Assembly (NCBI GenBank): GCA_037576195.1
Contig: CM075103.1
Span: forward strand, 35,114,723 to 35,178,722
Length of the DNA: 64,000 nt
Source of the DNA: Phytoseiulus persimilis
Taxonomy: Eukaryota > Arthropoda > Arachnida > Mesostigmata > Phytoseiidae
Direction of reading: 5' to 3'
Under the pieces are notes generated by a model. It did no database searches. It had not been told where the DNA came from and worked only from the letters and a program-made list of their open reading frames with translations. Of the stretch, positions 33,807-42,498 are shown one piece after another. Position numbers and translations under genes: made by a program. Each line of letters starts with the position of its first letter. The first letter of the stretch is position 1.

Positions 33807-35480
33807 TTCCTCATGAAAATCATGTTGCAGAAAGAAGACGCCGTCGAGATAGAGGATGAGGTCAACGCTCCAAGCCAGCTGAACACGAACGGAGCCCACT
33901 CGGCGAATTTCATCTTCGCTTGATGAGGCGCGGAGAGATGAAGCCTCGATGGATGCATTCTTGGAGGCCACGATTGGGAGCGGCTGCCTTCAGAAATTAT
34001 CCAATTCATTCAGATTCAGTTTCATGTGATATTCAGCGAGGGAACACTCGGGCGGGTGGATTATTGTAGGTTAGGTATTATAGGATAGGTAACTCAATTC
34101 TTTCAATTGTATCTCTGTTTCGATGCCAGAGCCTGGCCAGAGAGTGATTCCTCTGTGATATAGGTTGATTTCAAGATGAATTCAAATCCAGAATCTCATG
34201 TTGGAGCGAATTCAAACAAACGGTTGACATTCTCGAGGCGCGGCCTATCGTCGGCAGTCACGATCGACGACGCCGCTGGAAAGCCCGAAAGCGTCCGATG
34301 TTTTCGGCTACGATGTCAATAAACCAAACTGTGGTGAGCAACCAAATGTGCGTCTCATTGAAAGGTGAACCGGTACCGGAAACTTCGCTCGGAGTCATCG
34401 AGTCCACGAAGCTGAATTCCGAACGTATTCCCGGCCGGGTAGTGAGTATTCGAGGGATTGCCAAAACAGCTCGTGGATCTCTTGATGGTCAAGAGAGATC
34501 GAAGTTTTGAGAACCACGATAACCTCCACAAGGAAGACCTAACATCCAAGAACGGAACGAACTGCCTCTTCCGTCTCTGGGTCCTTCAGAGACTAAGAGT
34601 CAAAGCTCCAAGTTCCCAGTTATGATCGTGTTCTCGCGTTCCCGCGAGCTTCTTCTCAAAACCTCTGTATGGCAAACAGGAACGAGATGGCACTGCTTAG
34701 AAGTATCACGACTGATAGAAGTATCCGCAATGCCAGTGCAATCATGCCAGATTGCGCATGGAAGGAATCCGTCTCGAAGTCAAGTCGGCTGCTCCTTGGA
34801 ATCCACGTTATTCTCTCCCGGTTTAGCTGACACGTTGAGTGTCCCGACGCTCGTAGGACCCTCGATGATGCCGGAATATTAGCGGCTCGGCTTCTGATCT
34901 GAAAAAAAACGTCTCTTGTCAGTAGAGCCAAGAAGTTCCCTCCCATCAATCCGTATGAGAATATGGATACATGACTCCCTGACGGCTGAGTCCATCAGTT
35001 CTCTCAACGATGATGCATGATTCATCGATCTGTGCAGGCATCTACCCATAGATCCATGGATTGATGTGTGTCCGTCGATTTCTCGAACAGTCTCCAGTAC
35101 CGTTCATTGAGAGTCTTCCTCTCTCGGTTCCCCTCGATTTGATTAACTCGACTGTTCCGGCGCTCTTCAGTTGTAGTGTCTTCAGGATGTGTTCGAGGGA
35201 GTGACGTGAATCGAGAGAATCACAGGAGACCGATATTTATCGGATCGTTTTTCGAGACAGGGTGCCGCGTCGTGTAACTCTCAGCTATACCGAGTCATGA
35301 TTGGCGTGATGATTCGTTCGAGTTTATTCCATGAGAGAGTCGTGAATGCAGTCGTGCTAGGTACCCAACCATAACCATAACCGTGTGAGCTTCGGAAGGG
35401 AGCTGGCCGATTTTCTCTTCGATCGGCCTCTCGAGAGCTCTGCGGGGAGTTGGTGTCTCGATTTCGCAATTGTGATTCGC
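33807..35480 (+). repeat. 3' flank of ILP copy 4
   Basis: Homologous to the other flanks and, in inverse orientation, to 2225-3789, reaching further right than in copies 2 and 3. It holds an AATAAA at 34318-34323 and the conserved short frame. It ends at about GCAATTGTGATTCGCGAG before array 5. Confidence 0.8.
34298..34510 (+). other. Conserved small open frame, ILP 3' flank, copy 4 (70 codons)
   Basis: Starts MFSATMSINQTVV and ends GSLDGQERSKF. A 3-nt deletion relative to copies 1 and 2 keeps the frame. No family is recognised. Confidence 0.27.
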
Positions 35481-36508
35481 GAGATTGGTCTCAGAATCAC
35501 CCCTCCAGAGTTGGAAAGTAATGGTCAGATTGGTCCTGGAATCACTGCTCCAGACTTGAAAGAGCCTGGTCAGATTGGTCTCGGAATCATTCCAGCGGAG
35601 TCGGAAAGTAATGGCCAGATTGGTCTCGGAATCACCCCTCCAGAGTTGGAAAGTGATGTTCATATTGGTCTCAGAATCATCCCTCCAGAGTTGGGGAGTA
35701 ATCGTCAGATCAGTCTCGGAATCACCCCTCCAGAGTTGGAAAGTAATGGTCAGATCAGTCTCGGAATCACCCCTCCAGAGTTGGAAAGTGATGTTCATAT
35801 TGGTCTCAGAATCATCCCTCCAGAGTTGGGGAGTAATCGTCAGATCAGTCTCGGAATCACCCCTCCAGAGTTGGAAAGTGATGGTCAGATCGGTCTCAGA
35901 ATCATCCCTCCAGAGTTGGAAAGTAATGGTCAGATTGATCTCGGAATCATCCCTCCAGAGTTGGAAAGTCATGGTCAGATTGGTCTCAGAATCATCCATC
36001 CAGAGTTGGAGAGTAATGGTCAGATTGATCTCGGAATCATCCCTCCAGAGTTGGAAAGTCATGGTCAGATCGGTCTCAGAATCATCCATCCAGAGTTGGA
36101 GAGTAATGGTCAGATTGATCTCGGAATCATCCCTCCAGAGTTGGAAAGTGATGGTCAGATTGGTCTCAGAATCATCCATCCAGAGTTGGAGAGTAATGGT
36201 CAGATTGATCTCGGAATCATCCCTCCAGAGTTGGAAAGTCATGGTCAGATTGGTCTCAGAATCACCCCTCCAGAGTTGGAAAGTGATGTTCAGATTGGTC
36301 TCAGAATCATCCCTCCAGAGTTGGGAAGTAATCGTCAGATTGGTCTCAGAATCATCCCTCCAGAGTTGGAGAGTAATGGTCAGATTGGTCTCGGAATCAT
36401 CCCTCCGGAGTTGGAAAGTGATGCTCAGATTGATCTCGGAATCTTCCCTCCAGAGTTTGAAAGCGATGTTCAGATTGGTCTCAGAATCATCCCCCAGAGT
36501 TGGAAAGT
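35481..36508 (+). repeat. 45-bp minisatellite, array 5, left part (about 23 units)
   Basis: Units of the type GGAATCATCCCTCCAGAGTT plus GGAAAGTAATGGTCAGATTG. Open in two plus frames and one minus frame because the period is a multiple of three. It continues in phase at 42509, on the other side of the inserted LINE. Confidence 0.95.
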
Positions 36509-37002
36509 TAACGGGAAGTGACAGCTGCGAAGCTAAGTCGTTCCCGAGAAAATCGAAGAGAAGTGCTCCAACCAGTGAGTTTTGGACAAGGCAAGGGTAC
36601 GTGACTTCGGAGAGGAGCCTGGACCGGGTCTAGAGCTAGTACCGAAACCTGCAAGAGGGAAGTACGGAAAACCAAAGACCTGCCTGGTCATCCTCACGGC
36701 CACGCTTTAAACAGCGAAGCACGGACACCCCGGTGAGTGAATCCAAGTGAGTGCCGGTCCAGACAGAGCCGGGCCGAATTGGCGCAGCCGGCGACCTAGG
36801 GCCACGACCACCTCCCATGCACCGGTGAGCGACAGATTACCCTCTTACCAATCAATCGAGGTCATCCGAGAGAGCCATTGAGAACTTTACTAGCACAGAA
36901 ACCTCAGGAAATACCCAAAGCGGTTACAATACTCGGTCCCGACTCAAACACAGCTGACTGAGCTCGCACTGGGAGGCCTTTCTGGCAGGCGGTCGAAAAG
37001 CC

Positions 37003-39262
37003 ATGTTCCACACTCCTCCTAAGAAAAAAGAGGGACTTCCACGGCACAGCCCGGAGCCTGACGATGGACTGGAAGTGAAAGAATCCACCGAACATGAGAA
37101 GGCGCTGTCAGACAAGCAAACCCAAGTAACAAAGGGGAAGGAGCACCGCAAACATGACTACGCAGTAGACTCAGGAGATTCGATTCTCAGACGGGTGGAA
37201 AGTAAAACGACAGACGACGCAGACTGTCCGGAGGAAGAGATACCCCCCCCCCCCCCCCAAAATAGAAAAGGTCGACGAACAGCAGGGCCCACAGGAGCTC
37301 TTTCCGGAATCAGAACTTGAAAAGGACCGACCCGGGACGAGCGCCACGGCGAGCGAGACCTCAGAGCAGTCGAGGGGAAACCACAAGAAACGGCCCCTCG
37401 CAACTTCGCCCTCCGATCAAACTGATGAAAAAGATAAGAGACCAAGAGTACTGAAACCCATCGAAGAACTAGTAAAACAACAAATCCAGAAAGAACTTCG
37501 CTCACATGTGAAAACACTCAAGGATAGCGAAGTCCAGAATACAGCTAAGGTGGTGAAACAAATCACCGCGGAACTGGCCAGAGCAGCAGGCCGACTAGAA
37601 AAATGGACTATCGACACCTACAGAACTATCGCAGATGAGACAAAGAGAAACTTGCAGATAGAACAACATTCGAACAAATCCATTCGAAACCTCAAGGAAC
37701 TCAACGCAAAAGCCAGAGATGACAGTCGAACATCCACTAGAAGAGACGAAGAGTTGAGAGTCGAGCAAATTCGAGGAAGACTGAATGAGGTGAAATCGCT
37801 GGAAGAAATCGCCGAATCAGCCAAGGAGCCTTGGCCGAGAATGACCTTCGAAAACATCAGCACTACGAAGGCGGGCATAGCCGGCAACCGGAAAACGCGA
37901 ATACTCATAGTCGCAGAAGATGACGCTGACCCGAGAACAAATGGCATCATAAAGCAACTAGAAAGGCTCTTCCCTGCAGTCAAAGAAGTGAACAACCTCA
38001 GAAATGATGAGGTAGCCAGCACTGCAGCACTTCACCTACCAACTCTACTCCGAGACGGCCAAGAGAACCTCCCAGAATACAGAAGGGACCTCATCATTGG
38101 CAAAACGAGCAGTGAAGCGACTCTCACAGATACTGCAGAACTTATGCAGAAGATCGCGCTAAAAATCAAAGACCTGAACCATCAAGACGAAGAGAAAGTT
38201 CTCATCCAAATCCCAAGCAACACAGACGCCAGTACCTATAGGCGGATCATCGAGGGCTGTTGGACTGCCAACCAAGTCGAACCAAAAGCAGAAATCTCCG
38301 TGAAAGCCAATAAACGAAGATCAACCACCGACTCTGACACCAGGAGACCACCCAGAAGATATAATCAAGGAGCAGTGGAAGTCAAAGCGACCGGAGCCAC
38401 ATTCGCAGACGTTCTCAGAAATCTCAAATCAGCTGTGAATCCAAACCAGCTTGGAGTTGAGATTCGAGGAGTCAAAGAGATCGACGGTGGAGTAAGGCTT
38501 CAAGTAAAGGAGAAGAGGAATGGCGGGCGAAAGAGGCTGGCAGAGTACATAGAGCAAGAGCTCAAAATGAGCACAATGATCCACAAACCTCCTCTCTCCA
38601 GCTCAATCATGATATCCAGGCTTGACAGCACTGTCGAAGAGAGCGAAGTCATAGAAGGCCTTCTCAGAGCCCTTGGAAGAAAAGACCCGGACGCAGTCAA
38701 AGTAGGCAAAATCGGAGTTACCTCAATAGGTAGGACGGTCAATAGAGTGGTTGTTGCGAGACTCACGACAGGCGATGCTGATCGAATAATGAAGCTCGGT
38801 AGGATCCAAATAGGCTGGCAGTCATGCCCTGTGAAAGACTGGTACGATATCCCAACTTGCTTCAAGTGTCAGCAGTCTGGACACAGAGCCGTGTCGTGCA
38901 TCTCCGAAGAAATTGCCGAAAAGCGATGCTTCCACTGCGGCCTAACTGGACACTCCACTAAAGAATGCGGCACTAAGACGGTTGAAGAAACATACTGCAG
39001 TAACTGCAGAATTAGTGGACACACAGCATCAACTACAGCGTGCCCGAAGTACTCAGGCATCCTCAAAGAACTCAGAAGCAGAACTGAGGCCCGGAGGCAA
39101 TCTCATATAGAAAAAACCATTAAAGAACCAATGCAAGAAACCAGAGAACAGCAAGCAGCATCACAGCCCACCGATGACCCTACTACACTCAAATCACACT
39201 CCCGGAACCAATGGTTCACAGTCAAAGGAAAGGCGAAAATCCCTACAGAACATCCCGAATGA
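37003..39262 (+). pseudogene. LINE ORF1 (gag-like, three zinc knuckles) with poly-C frame break
   Basis: This RNA-binding protein would coat the element transcript. The ATG at 37003 opens a charged N-terminus (MFHTPPKKKEGLPRH). At a run of 16 C (37243-37258) the frame runs into a stop at 37320. The next frame is open from just after the run to 39262 and continues naturally (PESELEKDRPGTS, then KPIEELVKQQIQKEL, then a helical, Gln/Arg-rich middle). One C fewer would restore one frame. The C-terminal part (38858-39043) has CFKCQQSGHRAVSC, CFHCGLTGHSTKEC and CSNCRISGHTASTTAC. The break may be real slippage or a homopolymer sequencing error. The ORF1 stop overlaps the ORF2 start. Confidence 0.8.
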
Positions 39263-42051
39263 TCTTGAGAACATGCCAGATAAATCTAAATCGGTCAAGA
39301 GCTGCTCACGACATCTTGGAACAAAGAATCCGGAATAAAGAATTTGACGTCTGCATACTCTCGGAGGTCAACAGAAAGGTATCCGACCACAAGTCCAAGA
39401 CAGATGCAGGATGGATTGCGGACCAAGAGGGAGTCACGGCGATATGGTGGACAGGAGCCTCCAGACAAGCAAGAATTGAAAGGAAAACCACTACGCAGGG
39501 ACTCACAGAAATAACTATCACGGGCAACATCCATTTAACCAGCTGCCACTTCTCCCCCAATAAGAGTATTGAAGAATTCAACAAATACCTCGGAATGATA
39601 GAACAAAAGATAAATGAAGCATCCAGACTGAAATGGATCCTCGCCGGGGATTTCAACGCAGCCTCGACGTCATGGGGAAGTGAATACACCACCAGAAGAG
39701 GGAGAGAACTAGAGGAGATGCTGGCAAGTAAAGATCTAACAATAGCGAACCAAAAAGACATCCCGACTTTCAGAAGAGGGACCCAAACATCATACATCGA
39801 CATATCCGCATCAAACTCACCCAACCTCATTAGGAAATGGAATGTGAATGAAGGAATGGAACCTCTCAGCGACCATCAATATATAGAATTCGAAATACAT
39901 ACAGATACAGCAATCAGAGAAATTGAAGAAAGAAAAAGATGGAAATGGACCACCATGAACGAAGAACTCTTCCTAAAAAAACTCGACAATCTTTGTGAGA
40001 CAAGCAGAGACAGCAATATAGAAATCACACCAGCAACACTAACGGAAATCCTGACAGAAGCCTGCCGAGAAGGAACCCCGCCCAAACATCCGAAAAAAAA
40101 AGACAAAAAGCCAATGTACTGGTGGAACAGCGAAATAGCAGAACGTAGAACGGACTGCGTCAGATCAAGAAGGAGATTTCTGAGAATCAGAAGAGCTAGA
40201 CACCCTGACCCAGAACAAACACGAGAAGCACATGAATCATACAGAGAAGCCAGGAAGCAATACCAAAACGAAATTCTCAGAAGTAAACGGGAAAAGTGGC
40301 AAGAACTATGTGATGGAGTACGGGAGGACGTATGGGGACTGCCCTATAAAATAATCAGACAGAAATTCGGGCAGAAGAAAATCCCATTACCAGCTCACAC
40401 AATCCGGACAGCCATAACCAAACTTTTCCCCCAAGGAGAGGAAATCCAACGGAGAGTGATACCAACCAAACCTGAAGATATCCCCAACATCACAGTGAAT
40501 GAAATGAAAGCCGTCGCAGCTCGAACTCCCGGAGGAAAAGCCCTTGGCCTGGACGGCATCCCCCCAGAGGCAATCAAAACCCTGCTCACCAGATGGCCCA
40601 GCACCTTCGCGAAGCTCACACAGGAAATTCTCAGAAGCGGAGAATTTCCAGAAAACTGGAAAACAGCTAATCTCATCCTTATTTCAAAACCTGGGAAAGC
40701 GGACTCTTATCGGCCCATCTGCCTACTTGACACCATCGCAAAAGCAGTGGAGGCGGTCATAAACCACCGACTACGGGAGGAACTTGAGGCTGGGGCAGGG
40801 CTTTCAAACAATCAGTATGGTTTTAGACCGGGGAGATCAACACTGAGTTCTATAGAAATCATCACAGAGAAGGTCGAGAATGAGATGAGAAAGTACCACC
40901 AAAGCAGGAGCAAAATTATTATCACACTCCTAGACGTTAAAAATGCTTTCAATTCAATTGAATGGAAAATCATAATCGATGCCCTCGAGAAACGAGACAT
41001 CTCTCCATACATCCGGAACATCATAAACACTTACCTCAAGGATAGGTGGATCATCGATGAGGAGGGAAACAAGCACAGAATGACGGCTGGAGTCCCACAG
41101 GGCTCGATTCTCGGGCCCACCCTGTGGAACGTGGGATACGACGACGTCCTTCGCGAGGATCTTCCATACGGAGCGACCGCCCTCGCTTACGCCGATGACC
41201 TGGCCCTGATGGTCACTGCTAGATCTCTAGAAGAATTGGAAAAAATTGCGCAGGACTCACTGGATATAGTCTCGAGATGGTGTCAGGTCAATAAACTCAC
41301 CCTAGCCCCCGAGAAGACGGAAGCGGTAATGCTCGTGAAGAAAAGAGGAGAAAGAAACCCAACACTCCACCTACAGGGACACGGCATAGAAATAGGAAAC
41401 TCAGGGAGAAACCTCGGCGTTCACCTCGAATCTTGCCTGAGAGGAAACACGCAACTCCGGGTTGTCACTCAAAAAGCTACTAGGACATCCAGAGACATTG
41501 AAAAAATTCTCCCCAGAACGCATGGAGCAACTGAAGCACAGCGAAGAACTCTAGCAACTGTCGCACAATCCATCGCACTCTACGCGTCCCCAGTATGGTC
41601 CCGAAGAACTCTCTCCACTGAGAAGAACAGACGGCTGCTGGAAACAACACAAAGAATCATGGCCATAAGAATAACCCGGGCTTACAGGACAACATCAACT
41701 GAAGCACTCCTGGTTCTAGCCAAAACACCACCATGGACCTTAATTGCTGAAGAACGAGCTGAAATTTGGGCAGCAAGGAAGAAGGAGGGAAATGACGACC
41801 TCATCAGCGAAACTTCCAAAACAAGGGAAGAAGTTGAAGACGAAACCGTAAACAAATGGCAGAGGAGATGTGACGGCGCGAAGAACGGACGATGGACGCA
41901 CAAATGTATTCCGAATGTGAAAGAGTGGTACCAACGAAAACACGGCGACCTGGATTACTTCACCACCCAGGCACTCACTGGACATGGAGATTTTCAAGCA
42001 TACCTATCAAGAACGTGTCCACTGCCGATCCGGCGAAGAAGACACCGTTGA
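39259..42051 (+). CDS. LINE ORF2: APE endonuclease and reverse transcriptase (C-terminus frameshifted)
   Basis: The start is chosen at 39259-39261, where ATGA overlaps the ORF1 stop, a layout that allows reinitiation. Endonuclease motifs: QINLNRSRAAHD (Asn 9), ILSEV (Glu 36), LAGDFNA (131-133) and SDHQ (205-206). Reverse transcriptase motifs: SYRPICLLD, NNQYGFRPGRST, LLDVKNAFNSIEW, GVPQGSILGP and AYADD (catalytic YADD at residues 644-647). Then the R1-type segment RTTSTEALLVLAKTPP. After TTQALTGHGDFQAYLSRTCPL the frame is lost at about 42029. The expected Cys/His end (RSGEEDTVDHTVLHC) continues in another frame to 42244, consistent with loss of 2 nt. About 65 residues are affected. The catalytic domains are intact. 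Confidence 0.88.
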   Translation: MILRTCQINLNRSRAAHDILEQRIRNKEFDVCILSEVNRKVSDHKSKTDAGWIADQEGVTAIWWTGASRQARIERKTTTQGLTEITITGNIHLTSCHFSPNKSIEEFNKYLGMIEQKINEASRLKWILAGDFNAASTSWGSEYTTRRGRELEEMLASKDLTIANQKDIPTFRRGTQTSYIDISASNSPNLIRKWNVNEGMEPLSDHQYIEFEIHTDTAIREIEERKRWKWTTMNEELFLKKLDNLCETSRDSNIEITPATLTEILTEACREGTPPKHPKKKDKKPMYWWNSEIAERRTDCVRSRRRFLRIRRARHPDPEQTREAHESYREARKQYQNEILRSKREKWQELCDGVREDVWGLPYKIIRQKFGQKKIPLPAHTIRTAITKLFPQGEEIQRRVIPTKPEDIPNITVNEMKAVAARTPGGKALGLDGIPPEAIKTLLTRWPSTFAKLTQEILRSGEFPENWKTANLILISKPGKADSYRPICLLDTIAKAVEAVINHRLREELEAGAGLSNNQYGFRPGRSTLSSIEIITEKVENEMRKYHQSRSKIIITLLDVKNAFNSIEWKIIIDALEKRDISPYIRNIINTYLKDRWIIDEEGNKHRMTAGVPQGSILGPTLWNVGYDDVLREDLPYGATALAYADDLALMVTARSLEELEKIAQDSLDIVSRWCQVNKLTLAPEKTEAVMLVKKRGERNPTLHLQGHGIEIGNSGRNLGVHLESCLRGNTQLRVVTQKATRTSRDIEKILPRTHGATEAQRRTLATVAQSIALYASPVWSRRTLSTEKNRRLLETTQRIMAIRITRAYRTTSTEALLVLAKTPPWTLIAEERAEIWAARKKEGNDDLISETSKTREEVEDETVNKWQRRCDGAKNGRWTHKCIPNVKEWYQRKHGDLDYFTTQALTGHGDFQAYLSRTCPLPIRRRRHR

Positions 42052-42334
42052 TCACACCGTGCTGCACTGCGATGCCTTCGCGAGAGAGAGAGACCTTATT
42101 GATGCAAGTGAAACACCCGAACTCATCGAGAAAATGATGAGCGGCGAAGAGGAATGGAGAAGAATCTCCAGTTTCATCAGAAAAGTCATGTCGAAGAAGA
42201 TAGCGCTAGGAAGGAGAGGATTGACCAGAGAGGGCCTCCCATGAGGCATCTCAGATCCTGAAAAAATCAAAGTTAAATACATGGGAATCGATATCAAAGT
42301 AGCTCAGGGAACATAAACAACGAGCAAGGTGCGA

Positions 42335-42393
42335 CTGTGAGGGATTCGGAAGTAATAGACAGATCGAAAATCCGGGTTCCCGGTCCCTCACAG
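42335..42393 (+). ncRNA. Putative LINE 3' UTR stem-loop (copy B)
   Basis: Outer arms CTGTGAGGGA (42335-42344) and TCCCTCACAG (42384-42393) pair perfectly over 10 bp. GGAAGTAATA lies at 42348-42357 and an inner hairpin CCGGG-TT-CCCGG at 42372-42383. The order and the unpaired decamer match the structure at 481-535, whereas the stem bases differ but still pair. It is probably a recognition site for the element's own reverse transcriptase (inference). Confidence 0.6.
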
Positions 42394-42498
42394 CGGAGAT
42401 ATGAGGTTCTAGTGGATACACCACACTGCCAGGGCAAAGGAATCATCCCATCCCTGGTGTCCGAAGGGATTTCCTCAGACTCCACATGGAAAAAAAAA

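Larger units (their letters stand above)
36509..42498 (+). mobile_element. R1-clade non-LTR retrotransposon, about 6.0 kb, near complete
   Basis: It has two ORFs and a 3' run of nine A (42490-42498). The left flank GTTGGAAAGT (36499-36508) and right flank GTTCGAAAGT (42499-42508) form a 10-bp target-site duplication with one mismatch, within a minisatellite unit. The 5' UTR is 36509-37002. ORF1 carries three zinc knuckles. ORF2 carries an APE endonuclease, a reverse transcriptase and the R1-type C-terminal Cys/His region. Two frame breaks, one in each ORF, mean this copy is probably inactive as read. No relic of the 28S rDNA target of R1 itself is seen. Confidence 0.9.

Noticed and set aside
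36509-42498. Canonical R1 element in 28S rDNA
   Set aside because: No rDNA sequence flanks it. Both flanks are the 45-bp repeat, so it is only an R1-clade relative.
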